In this document: positions 17,519-25,399 of the stretch, piece after piece
Layout of the letters: each line of letters starts with the position of its first letter
How positions within the stretch are numbered: position 1 is the first letter of the stretch
Notes under the pieces: model-generated
Seen by the model: the letters and a program-made list of their open reading frames with translations, nothing else
Databases searched by the model: none
What the model was told of the DNA's origin: nothing
Position numbers and translations under genes: made by a program
Origin: JAJFJD01 sp965228695
GTDB taxonomy: Bacteria > Pseudomonadota > Alphaproteobacteria > UBA8366
NCBI GenBank assembly: GCA_965228695.1
Contig: CBDDIB010000002.1
Coordinates: forward strand, 1,054,001-1,118,000
DNA length: 64,000 bases
Reading direction: 5' to 3'

Positions 17519-17635
17519 GACCGTGTCCGGTAGCCGTTTGCCGCCCCAACGCAAGGGGTCCGGCTGTGGCCCGCTCCCTTAGCGTTTGGCCCGCGCGTTT
17601 TAGAGGATTGCCGTGGTTTTGGCGAGCCCCAAGCC

Positions 17636-18727
17636 TTATAGACGGCGCAGCACCATCATCCGAGAGAAAAAAACCCGCTCGACCTTCTCGACCGCGAAGC
17701 CGGCGTCGCGGAAAAGGCCGGAAAGATCGTCGCGAATATAGTCGGCGTAATACGGTTCGTGCATGGCCTGCGGGAAGCGGTCGAGCAACGAGTCGTAGTC
17801 CGGCCGGTCGCGGTATTGGATGGAATCCATGAACAGCAGCATGCCGTTCGGTTTCAGAACGCGTGCAATCTCCCCGGCGATGCGCCGCCGCACGGCGTTC
17901 GGCACCTCGTGGAACAGGAAGATACAGGTGGCGATGTCGACGCTGGCGTCATCGGCCGGCAAGGCTTCGGCATTCCCGACGGCGAGATGGCTGCGCGACC
18001 AATGGCGCAATATGCGGCGCGCCCGCGTGAGGTATGGTGGGCTCAAATCGATGCCGGTGACCCGCAGGCGGGGATAATTGTCCTTGACGAAAGACAGGAA
18101 CCGCCCGGTGCCGCAGGCGATATCGAGCAGTCGGGCGTCGCGGATGCGTCGGTCTGCGAAGGCGTCGCGCAATGGCACCAGCAGCTGCCGGCGCATGGCG
18201 TCGGCCCCGCCCGTGAACAGGACCTCGACTTGATAGTCGTAGAGCGTGGCCGAGTCGTCGCTGAGATAACCGTCGCTCTGATAGTGGAAATTCTGCAGAT
18301 AGTAGCGGGGGTAGCGGCCGCGGTGCTCCGGCGTGAATACTTCCTGGCCCCGCCGGTCGCGTTTGCGGTCGTTGACCTGGCCCATATCGTCGAAATACCG
18401 CGCCGACTGGCGCAGCACGGCCAGCGGGTTGGGCCACATATCGTGCGGCGGCCGGTACAATCCCGCCTCGATATTCGCCCAGTCCCGTTCGAACAGGTCC
18501 TTGAGATCGTCGTTAATGGTCTGCCATGAGGGCAGGACGATCTCACCGTCGGCCGACGTGTCGCGCCGCGGCGGCGGTGACAGCCGGGCGGTCAGGGCGT
18601 AATGGCCGGCAAACCATCCCGTTCGGACGGTTTGCGCGAGCCGGTAGGAGAGGCGCTTGAGCGGCCCGGCGAAATTGCGGGCCGGACGATCTGTCGCCGG
18701 GTTTTGGTCTGCGGTTTCAGCGGACAT
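17636..18727 (-). CDS. SAM-dependent methyltransferase with an extended N-terminal region
   Basis: A 363-residue protein. Residues about 1-160 form a family-specific N-terminal region with PRYYLQNFHYQSDGYLSDDS near residues 145-160. After this comes a class I methyltransferase domain with motif I LLDIACGTGRFL (about residue 207), VTGIDLSPPYL and VDIATCIFLFHEVP. The substrate is not known; related proteins are often labelled methyltransferase type 11. It is 117 bases upstream of the GT2 gene on the same strand and divergent from pgk. It could belong with the glycolipid module, for example to methylate a sugar or lipid, but that is only from proximity. Confidence 0.8.
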   Translation of the reverse strand: MSAETADQNPATDRPARNFAGPLKRLSYRLAQTVRTGWFAGHYALTARLSPPPRRDTSADGEIVLPSWQTINDDLKDLFERDWANIEAGLYRPPHDMWPNPLAVLRQSARYFDDMGQVNDRKRDRRGQEVFTPEHRGRYPRYYLQNFHYQSDGYLSDDSATLYDYQVEVLFTGGADAMRRQLLVPLRDAFADRRIRDARLLDIACGTGRFLSFVKDNYPRLRVTGIDLSPPYLTRARRILRHWSRSHLAVGNAEALPADDASVDIATCIFLFHEVPNAVRRRIAGEIARVLKPNGMLLFMDSIQYRDRPDYDSLLDRFPQAMHEPYYADYIRDDLSGLFRDAGFAVEKVERVFFSRMMVLRRL

Positions 18728-18837
18728 ATTCTAGATATCGGTCGAATTCGGCTTCTGGCCATATTGCGGTCGGCCCCGCCTTCCTGTAGTGCAGTTTCAC
18801 GGAAAGCCAGCAAGAAAACCAGAGGGGCCGGAGGGGC

Positions 18838-20031
18838 ATGTTCAAGACACTCGACGATTTGACGGTTGCGGGCCAGCGGGTGCTGGTGCGCGGCGATCTG
18901 AACCTTCCGGTTCGGGACGGCCGGGTGACCGATACCACGCGGATCGACCGCATGCTGCCGACGCTGCGTGAACTGATGGACGAGGGCGCGCGCGTGGTGG
19001 TGATCTCGCATTTCGGCCGGCCGAAGGGACAGGTGGTTCCCGAGATGTCGCTGAAGCCGGTCGCCGATGCCCTATCGCAGGCGCTCGGCGGGACGACGGT
19101 CGCTTTCGCGGCCGATTGTATCGGCGACACTGCCAAGGCGGTGGTCGACGGTTTGGCCGACGGCGAGATCGCGCTGTTGGAAAACCTGCGTTTCCATCCG
19201 GGCGAAGAGGCGAACGACGCGGGGTTCGCCGGCGACTTGGCCGCGCTCGGCGATCTCTACATAAACGACGGGTTCTCCGTGTCGCACCGGGCGCACGCCT
19301 CGACCGAGGCGATCGCGCGCCTGCTGCCCGCCGCCGCGGGCCGCAACATGCAAGCCGAGCTGGAGGCGTTGGAGTCGGCGCTCGGCGATCCCAAGCGCCC
19401 GGTTTTGGCGGTCGTTGGCGGGGCCAAGGTCTCGACCAAGCTGGCGGTGCTGGGCAACCTGATCGAAAAGGTCGACGCCCTGGTGATCGGCGGCGGCATG
19501 GCGAATACCTTCCTGCATGCGCTCGGCACGGACGTCGGGGCGAGCCTGTGCGAGGCCGACCTGGCGGATACGGCGCGCGAGATCATGGCCAAGGCCGATG
19601 CGGCCGGATGCGAGATCATCCTGCCGTCGGACGTGGTGATTGCCGGTAAGCTCGAGTCCGGCGCGTCGTCGGAAACGGTCATGACCGCGGCGGTGCCGCC
19701 GGAGAAAATGATTCTGGATATCGGTCCCGATAGTGCGGCGGCATTGAGCGACCGGCTCGGATCGATCCATACGCTGTTGTGGAATGGCCCGCTGGGCGCC
19801 TTCGAATTCCCGCCCTTCGACGCCGCAACGGTGACCGTGGCCCAGGCGGCGGCGAAATGCACCGAGGCCGGCGATATGGTGTCCGTCGCGGGCGGCGGCG
19901 ATACGGTGGCGGCCCTGCGTCACGCGGGCGTCGCGGATTCCTTCTCTTATATATCGACCGCCGGCGGGGCCTTCCTCGAATGGCTGGAAGGCAAGGAATT
20001 GCCCGGCGTCGCGGCGCTGCGCCGGGGCTAG
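18838..20031 (+). CDS. pgk: Phosphoglycerate kinase
   Basis: A 397-residue cytoplasmic enzyme that transfers phosphate between 1,3-bisphosphoglycerate and ADP in glycolysis/gluconeogenesis. Visible motifs: VRGDLNLPV (residues 18-26), SHFGRPKGQ, LLENLRFHPGEEAND, INDGFSVSHRAHAST, VVGGAKVSTKL, WNGPLGAFEFPPF and the C-terminal nucleotide loop GGGDTVAAL with ISTAGGAFLEWLEG. Length is normal. The strong site GGAGGGGC directly precedes ATG 18838. It is divergent from the methyltransferase gene across 110 bases. No gap or fba gene is adjacent in the window. Confidence 0.97.
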   Translation: MFKTLDDLTVAGQRVLVRGDLNLPVRDGRVTDTTRIDRMLPTLRELMDEGARVVVISHFGRPKGQVVPEMSLKPVADALSQALGGTTVAFAADCIGDTAKAVVDGLADGEIALLENLRFHPGEEANDAGFAGDLAALGDLYINDGFSVSHRAHASTEAIARLLPAAAGRNMQAELEALESALGDPKRPVLAVVGGAKVSTKLAVLGNLIEKVDALVIGGGMANTFLHALGTDVGASLCEADLADTAREIMAKADAAGCEIILPSDVVIAGKLESGASSETVMTAAVPPEKMILDIGPDSAAALSDRLGSIHTLLWNGPLGAFEFPPFDAATVTVAQAAAKCTEAGDMVSVAGGGDTVAALRHAGVADSFSYISTAGGAFLEWLEGKELPGVAALRRG

Positions 20032-20126
20032 CCTGATCCCGCTCCCGTGGTTGTTGCCGCTTAACCATATGTTTACGGCCTAAACCTAAGGTTCACTCGG
20101 ATTCACATTACAACCGAGAAACCGAG

Positions 20127-20363
20127 ATGGAACTTTCCTCCGCAATTCAGGGTCTTGCGACGCCGGCGAAATCGTCGCAGAGCCTGGGGTCGGCGGGTGA
20201 CCAGCAAACACTCTCCGCCGATTCAAGCGTAAAAGCGCAGACACAACAAGCGCTTAAGGCGTCCGACGAAACGGGCGCCGCGAAGCAGGACCTGCAAAAC
20301 AGCGGGAACGGCGCGGGATCGGCGTCGCAGGGCCGCGGCACTCTGATCGACATCAAGATCTAG
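20127..20363 (+). CDS. Small serine/glutamine-rich protein of unknown function
   Basis: A 78-residue low-complexity protein, rich in Ser, Gln, Ala and Gly, with no signal peptide or membrane helix. It ends in SQGRGTLIDIKI, a short hydrophobic tail after a Gly-Arg-Gly. A similar layout (disordered body, then RRGFYLNLLV) occurs in the 84-residue protein at 24209-24463, so the two may belong to the same kind of small protein. The ATG has only a weak GAG-type ribosome site. No family is recognised. It lies 95 bases after pgk and has its own upstream region. Confidence 0.55.
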   Translation: MELSSAIQGLATPAKSSQSLGSAGDQQTLSADSSVKAQTQQALKASDETGAAKQDLQNSGNGAGSASQGRGTLIDIKI

Positions 20364-20476
20364 CATTCGGCAGCATGATGTCCCGGAAACCGGATCGCCC
20401 CTGCGGTCCGGATGAGGCATGGCCCTCAGCTTTCCGGGGGTTGCCCCGGTCGTCCCGGCGCGACACATTATCCGGT

Positions 20477-21031
20477 ATGGCTGAGTCGACTTCCAATCCG
20501 CCCGAGAAACCGGGACCGAGCGTGCGGGAAATTCCCGAAGGCGACAACCGTCTGCGCCTGGTTTGCCCCGATTGCGGTTTCATAAACTATGAAAATCCCA
20601 AGATCGTGGTCGGTGCGGTGGTGACCTGGCAGGACCAGTTCCTGCTCTGCAAGCGCGCCATCGACCCGCGCCTCGGCTATTGGACCATTCCCGCCGGGTA
20701 TCTAGAATTGAACGAGACCGTGACCGACGGCGCGGTCCGCGAGGCACAGGAAGAGGCGTGTGCCGATATTCACATCGATGCTTTGCTCGCCGTGTATAAC
20801 GTGCCGCGCATCAGCCAGGTCCAGCTCATCTACCGCGCGAGCCTGCGCGAGCCGGTTTTCGCCGCCGGGGAGGAGAGCCTGGACGTCGCGCTCTATGATT
20901 GGGACGATCTGCCCTGGGACGACCTCGCCTTTCCGTCCGTGCGGTGGGCGCTCAACCATTTCAAGGAAGTGGCCGGCCAGCCGGCTTTCGAACCGCGCAC
21001 CAATCCGGCCGGCGACCAGGGCAACTACTAA
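20477..21031 (+). CDS. Nudix hydrolase with N-terminal zinc-ribbon half
   Basis: A 184-residue Nudix protein. An N-terminal C-P-D-C-G motif (RLVCPDCGFINYENP, about residues 33-47) gives one knuckle of a NudC-type zinc ribbon, without a second pair. The Nudix box follows as GYLELNETVTDGAVREAQEE with the catalytic R-E-x-x-E-E core. Members of this subfamily hydrolyse nucleoside diphosphate derivatives such as ADP-ribose or dinucleotides; the substrate is not predictable. I start it at ATG 20477, since the frame upstream is proline/arginine-rich noise. Its end overlaps the convergent yciB gene by four bases. Confidence 0.88.
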   Translation: MAESTSNPPEKPGPSVREIPEGDNRLRLVCPDCGFINYENPKIVVGAVVTWQDQFLLCKRAIDPRLGYWTIPAGYLELNETVTDGAVREAQEEACADIHIDALLAVYNVPRISQVQLIYRASLREPVFAAGEESLDVALYDWDDLPWDDLAFPSVRWALNHFKEVAGQPAFEPRTNPAGDQGNY

Positions 21032-21606
21032 GGGTCCGGCTGCTCTTCCGGTTCCGGCGGTGCGGTCTGATGACGGGTGATCAACGGCACCTGGAACGCG
21101 GTGAACGCGAAGGTCAGCAGTAGAATCCCGAAAATCTTGAAGTTGACCCAAACGTCGGTCGACATGGTGCGCCACACGATCTCGTTCAGCACCGCCATGA
21201 CCGCGAAGAATACCGCGAACCGCAAGGTCAGGATGGTCCACCCCCGATCGGTCAACTGCCAGGCCGATTGCATCAGCGGTTTGAGCAGCGGCTTGCGCAT
21301 CATCAGCCCGCCGAACAGGATCAACGCGAACAAAGCCTGCACCAGCGTCGGCTTCATCTTGATGAAACGCTCGTCGTTCAGCCATAGGGTCAGCCCGCCG
21401 AACACCATGACGATCGCGGCAGTGACGACCGGCATGACCGGAATCCGCCGTTCGACGGCGTAGGACAGGATGATCGAGATCGTTGTCGCGATCATGATCG
21501 CGGCGGTGGCCGTGAACAGATCGCCCAACCAATAGGCGGCGAAGAAGGCGACCAGCGGGCCGTAGTCGACGGCCGGCTTGAGCCAAGGCGGGGCGGGTTT
21601 GGACAT
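21028..21606 (-). CDS. yciB: Inner-membrane septation protein A/YciB family
   Basis: A 192-residue protein with five to six membrane helices and the family landmarks KPAVDYGPLVAFFAAYW at the start, then YAVERRIPVMPVV, GGLTLWLNDERFIKMKPT and WTILTLRFAVFF, followed by NEIVWRT. YciB/IspZ proteins are linked to septation and envelope synthesis in several proteobacteria; the molecular role is unclear. The C-terminus is an extra acidic-proline tail (QTAPPEPEEQPDP). It is monocistronic here and convergent with the Nudix gene, its stop overlapping that gene by four bases. Confidence 0.92.
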   Translation of the reverse strand: MSKPAPPWLKPAVDYGPLVAFFAAYWLGDLFTATAAIMIATTISIILSYAVERRIPVMPVVTAAIVMVFGGLTLWLNDERFIKMKPTLVQALFALILFGGLMMRKPLLKPLMQSAWQLTDRGWTILTLRFAVFFAVMAVLNEIVWRTMSTDVWVNFKIFGILLLTFAFTAFQVPLITRHQTAPPEPEEQPDP

Positions 21607-21791
21607 GGCGGCGTTATATCAACGCCGGGGTGCGGCGGCAAAGATTGTCGTGGATCGGGTACATCAAGATTTCGCCAGCCCGGCGGGACGGCGCCGCCGT
21701 TGTGACCCTATGCCGCAGCGGCGGCGTGGCCGTGCGCCCGCCGATCGATTAGAATCGCGGGTGGAACCGCCTGTGGCGACCGGGTGAGACG

Positions 21792-22994
21792 ATGACCGAG
21801 ATTAGCTTCAGGAATTTGATTGCGCCGGAAACGGCGGAGAGCTTCGCCGCCGCTGTGCGGGACGGCAGGCCGTTGGCGATCGCGGAAGATCCCGGCCGCG
21901 GCGCGGGGCTGTTTTCCTGGGACGACGCCAACCGGTTGCTCAATGTGTCGAAGCTTTGGTCGGCGCGGACCTTGCGGCCGATCGTGGACGGCGCGCCGGT
22001 GGACCCGCAGGACTATTGCTTCCAGGCGCGCAACCGGGACAGTCAGATGCTGTGGCGGCCGGACCCGGAAGCCGTCGCCCAACAGTTGGGAGCCGGAGCC
22101 GCGCTGGAAATGGATGCGGCCGAGACGCTGACCCCTGCCTTGGCGCGGGTGGCGGCGGCCTTCCAATCCGGTCTCGGCGCGCCTTGCAGCATCATGGTCA
22201 ACGCCGCCCCCGTGGCGCAGCAGCCGGTGAACGCCCGGTTCCAGACCGGCGACACGATCGTGCTGAATTTGGAAGGGGTTCGCACATGGCGGCTGTTCGG
22301 CGGCGGATTCGAGCATCCGGTAAACCAGCCCGGCTATGCCTTCGACAGCCTGCCGCTCGACTTCCACGAAGCGAATTGTGGCACTGTCGAACGGGACGTC
22401 ACGCTCGGCCCGGGCGCCGGTCTATATATTCCCGCCGGCCGCTACCACGATGCCCCGGCGGGGGCGGGCAGCGGGCTGCATCTGGAGTGCACGGTCGTTC
22501 GGCCGACCGGGCTCGACTTGGCGTCGATGCTGGAAGACGTCGTGTCCGGTGACGCGCTGTATCGGACGGCGATGCCCCGGTTCGACGACGCGTCCGGTCA
22601 TGATGCGCATTTCGCGGCGCTGGCGGCACGACTGCCGGAACTGGCGGTGGAGATGGGGCTGGCGTCGCGGATGCGCGACGGTCAGCGGCGCGCGGCCTTC
22701 CAGCAATGCGTCGGCGGGTTCACCTTGCCCTCGCAGGCGGATGCATTGGTCTTCCGCGTGCGCGCGGGCGGGGCGACGCTCGTCCGGCGCGGCCAGGACT
22801 GGATGTTGCGCACGCCCAAGGGTAAGACGTTGATACCGGCGGCGGCGCGCGGCCTCGCTGAATGGGCGCTCGACCGGGACTTCGTCACCGACGGCGACGC
22901 GGCGCGCGTGGCCCCGGAGATGTCGGCCGCGGACCGTGAGACGGCGCTGTCGGCGATGCGCGACGCGGGCCTTTTGGAAGCGGTGGGAGAGTGA
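21792..22994 (+). CDS. JmjC/cupin-like protein with degenerate iron site
   Basis: A 400-residue paralog of the next gene. It has the same layout: an N-terminal helical region, a JmjC_2-like cupin and a C-terminal winged-helix-like end. The cupin's first iron motif, H-x-D in the neighbour, reads R149-F-Q151 here (ARFQTGD), so two of three iron ligands are lost, while the distal histidine remains as H219 in GRYHDA. It is therefore probably not an active oxygenase and may act as a partner or regulator. It starts at ATG 21792 and its stop is one base before the GTG start of the active-looking copy. The remainder aligns along its length, so it is not simply a broken gene. Confidence 0.82.
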   Translation: MTEISFRNLIAPETAESFAAAVRDGRPLAIAEDPGRGAGLFSWDDANRLLNVSKLWSARTLRPIVDGAPVDPQDYCFQARNRDSQMLWRPDPEAVAQQLGAGAALEMDAAETLTPALARVAAAFQSGLGAPCSIMVNAAPVAQQPVNARFQTGDTIVLNLEGVRTWRLFGGGFEHPVNQPGYAFDSLPLDFHEANCGTVERDVTLGPGAGLYIPAGRYHDAPAGAGSGLHLECTVVRPTGLDLASMLEDVVSGDALYRTAMPRFDDASGHDAHFAALAARLPELAVEMGLASRMRDGQRRAAFQQCVGGFTLPSQADALVFRVRAGGATLVRRGQDWMLRTPKGKTLIPAAARGLAEWALDRDFVTDGDAARVAPEMSAADRETALSAMRDAGLLEAVGE

Positions 22995-22995
22995 C

Positions 22996-24156
22996 GTGAC
23001 CGCGCGCGACCTGACCTTTCAACGCCTGCTCGATCCGGTATCGCGGGACGCCTTCGAGTCCGAGTATCGCGATCGGCGGCATCTGCATGTGCCCGGGTCC
23101 GAGCGCAAGTTCGCCGAGATCTTTTCCTGGGACGCGTTCAACGCGCTGCTCGACAGGTCTACGCTTTGGTCCAGCCAGACCATGTCGCTGGCGGTAAACG
23201 GCCCGACGCTGCCGCCGGAGGATTACTGCATCCCGGTGACCGGCCGCGACGGGCATCCTGCCATGCAGCCGGACCGCGCCAAGGTAATGCGGCAGATCCG
23301 CGCCGGCGCGACGCTGGTGCTCAACCTCACCGAATCCCTCACGCCGGAATTGGCGCATGTCGCCGGCATGCTGCAGGTGGTCTACGGCTGTCCGTTGAAA
23401 TGCAACATCTACTGTTCGTGGCAGGAACAGAAAGGCTTCCAGGCCCATTTCGACCACACCGACGTTTTCGTCCTGCATATCGCCGGGCGTAAGCACTGGA
23501 ATCTCTACGAAGGCCGGTTCGAGCAGCCGGTCTCCAGCACCGAGTTCGCCTTCACCGCATTGCCGAAGGACTTCCACGACGCGAAGAAAGGCGCCATCGC
23601 CGAGGAACTCGAACTGACGCCGGGCGACCTGCTCTACATCCCGAAGGGCCAGTATCACGATGCCTTGGCGACGAGCGAGGCGACGCTGCACCTGACCTTC
23701 GGCGTGATCCAGCCTAACGGCGTGGACTTGCTCGGCATCATCGGCCGCAGCCTCGCCGAGGACCCGATGTTCCGTGCGCCGCTGCCGCATTTCGACGACA
23801 CCGGGGCGCATGACGCGCATGTCGCGAAGCTGGTCGGGCGGATCGCCGAGATCGTCGGTATGCCGACGACCCGCGACTACATGCGGAACTACCAGCAAGG
23901 CACGGCGACGATGGAATGCCTGCCGGTGTTCGACCTGCCGTCGCCGCAGGCGATCGACCTGTACTGGGTGCGTGGTGCCGCGCCGTCCACCGGATTGTCC
24001 GATGAGGACCGCGAGGTCGCCGATTGGGTCGCCGGGCGCGAGTATTTCACCACCGCCGACCTGACCCGCGCCTTCGGCCTGTGGGACGGGTTGCGTCTGG
24101 CGCAGGTGGTCGATCGCCTCGCCGCCGCCGGCATGGTCGAGCGGCGCGAGGGATAG
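22996..24156 (+). CDS. JmjC-domain (YcfD/RoxA-like) putative protein hydroxylase
   Basis: A 386-residue 2-oxoglutarate/iron oxygenase candidate of the group that includes E. coli YcfD/RoxA and human MINA53/NO66, which hydroxylate ribosomal proteins. The iron triad is complete: H151 and D153 in AHFDHTDVF and H221 in KGQYHDA; HIAGRKHWNLYEG follows the first motif as in the family. The C-terminal 60 residues (LSDEDREVADWVAG to MVERREG) look like the family winged helix. The start is GTG 22996, one base after the preceding stop. It is longer than YcfD-type orthologs in the N-terminal part. A ribosomal substrate is inference from family. Confidence 0.85.
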   Translation: MTARDLTFQRLLDPVSRDAFESEYRDRRHLHVPGSERKFAEIFSWDAFNALLDRSTLWSSQTMSLAVNGPTLPPEDYCIPVTGRDGHPAMQPDRAKVMRQIRAGATLVLNLTESLTPELAHVAGMLQVVYGCPLKCNIYCSWQEQKGFQAHFDHTDVFVLHIAGRKHWNLYEGRFEQPVSSTEFAFTALPKDFHDAKKGAIAEELELTPGDLLYIPKGQYHDALATSEATLHLTFGVIQPNGVDLLGIIGRSLAEDPMFRAPLPHFDDTGAHDAHVAKLVGRIAEIVGMPTTRDYMRNYQQGTATMECLPVFDLPSPQAIDLYWVRGAAPSTGLSDEDREVADWVAGREYFTTADLTRAFGLWDGLRLAQVVDRLAAAGMVERREG

Positions 24157-24208
24157 TCCGCATCACGACACTTGATCTTGTGGTATTGGCGGCGCTATAC
24201 CTCCAAAT

Positions 24209-24463
24209 ATGGTAGCAGACGGTCCAGCCGGTCCCACCGGCCAAATTCCCGGCGTCGCCCCGGCCCGCCAGCAGCCGCAGCGGCAGGAAACGCCGCAGCA
24301 GACGCGGACGCCCAACCAGGTGCCCGCCACGGCGGCGGCGGAAAACCCCACGGACGTGGACGCGGCGGCGAAACGTCTGGATGTCCTGTTGGACAAGGAT
24401 GCCGGCAGCGGCCCCCGTCAGGATGTGCCGCGCCGGGGCTTCTACCTCAATCTTCTTGTTTAG
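24209..24463 (+). CDS. Small proline/glutamine-rich protein of unknown function
   Basis: An 84-residue disordered protein: a Pro/Gln/Ala-rich first half, then AAENPTDVDAAAKRLDVLLDK (a possible helix, split here by the 20-residue limit) and the hydrophobic end RRGFYLNLLV. It has no signal peptide or Cys. The body-plus-hydrophobic-tail plan resembles the 78-residue protein at 20127-20363. It lies 52 bases after the JmjC gene and ends 9 bases before the convergent ftsY stop. No family is recognised; a real gene is likely because the frame is intact and the C-terminal motif is non-random. Confidence 0.5.
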   Translation: MVADGPAGPTGQIPGVAPARQQPQRQETPQQTRTPNQVPATAAAENPTDVDAAAKRLDVLLDKDAGSGPRQDVPRRGFYLNLLV

Positions 24464-24472
24464 AATTCCAGG

Positions 24473-25399
24473 CTAGTCTTCGAGGCCCATCAGGCCGCGC
24501 GCGAAACTGGTCGCGTCGAAGGGGCGCAGGTCGTCCGCGCCTTCGCCGACGCCGATCGCGCGCACCGGGATGGCGAACTTCTCCGCCAGCGCCACCAGCA
24601 CGCCGCCCTTCGCCGATCCGTCCAGCTTGGTCACCACCAGCCCGGTGATCGGCAGCATGTCCTTGAAAGTCTCGACCTGGCTGAGCGCATTCTGGCCGGT
24701 GGTCGCATCGAGCACGAGCAGGCAGTCATGCGGCGCATCGGCGTCGAGCTTGGCGATGACCCGGGCGATCTTCTCCAACTCGGCCATCAGGTTGGCCTTG
24801 TTGTGCAGCCGCCCGGCGGTGTCGATCAGCAGCACGTCGGCCGCGTCGGTCTTGGCGGTCTGCAGGGCATCGAAGGCGAGGCCGGCGGAATCCGCGTTCG
24901 GCTTGCCGGCGATCACAGGGCAGCCGGTGCGCTCGCCCCAGACCTTGAGTTGTTCGACCGCGGCGGCGCGGAAGGTGTCGCCCGCGGCCAGCACCACGCG
25001 GTGCCCGTCCTCGCCGAGCGCCTTGGCGAATTTGCCGATCGTCGTCGTCTTGCCGGTGCCGTTCACCCCGATCACCAGCACCACATGCGGTTTGCGAGAG
25101 CGGTCGATTTCGATCGGCCGGGCGACCGGCTCCAGGATCTTCGCGATCTCCTCGGCCAGCGCGCCGCGCACTTCCTCCGGCGATACTTCCTTGTCGAAGC
25201 GGGTGGCGGCGACGGTGTTGGCCAGTTTGGCGGCGGTCGCCGGGCCCACGTCGGCGGTGATCAGGACTTCTTCCAAGCCTTCGACCGCCTCGCCGTCGAG
25301 CTTGCGCCGCGTTAGCACCGAGGCGATGCCGTCGACGATCCGGTTCGAGGATTTGCTGAGGCCGGCGCGAAGGCGCGACAGCCATCCTTGTCCGCTCAT
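24473..25399 (-). CDS. ftsY: Signal recognition particle receptor FtsY
   Basis: A 308-residue SRP receptor GTPase that docks ribosome-SRP complexes at the membrane. NG-domain motifs: P-loop VIGVNGTGKTTTIGKFA, DTFRAAAVEQLKVW, LLIDTAGRLHNKANLM and VVTKLDGSAKGG, with the family end LRPFDATSFARGLMGLED. The protein is only the NG domain plus a short basic N-terminus (SRLRAGLSKSSNRIVDG); the acidic A domain of E. coli FtsY is absent, as in many alphaproteobacteria. The start ATG 25399 overlaps the mtaB stop as ATGA. It is cotranscribed with dapF and mtaB; its partner Ffh is encoded divergently 2.3 kb away. Confidence 0.96.
   Translation of the reverse strand: MSGQGWLSRLRAGLSKSSNRIVDGIASVLTRRKLDGEAVEGLEEVLITADVGPATAAKLANTVAATRFDKEVSPEEVRGALAEEIAKILEPVARPIEIDRSRKPHVVLVIGVNGTGKTTTIGKFAKALGEDGHRVVLAAGDTFRAAAVEQLKVWGERTGCPVIAGKPNADSAGLAFDALQTAKTDAADVLLIDTAGRLHNKANLMAELEKIARVIAKLDADAPHDCLLVLDATTGQNALSQVETFKDMLPITGLVVTKLDGSAKGGVLVALAEKFAIPVRAIGVGEGADDLRPFDATSFARGLMGLED

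Noticed and set aside
21792..22994. Calling the first JmjC paralog a pseudogene
   Set aside because: The frame is full length and the fold and C-terminal domain are kept; only iron ligands are replaced, which fits a pseudo-enzyme better.
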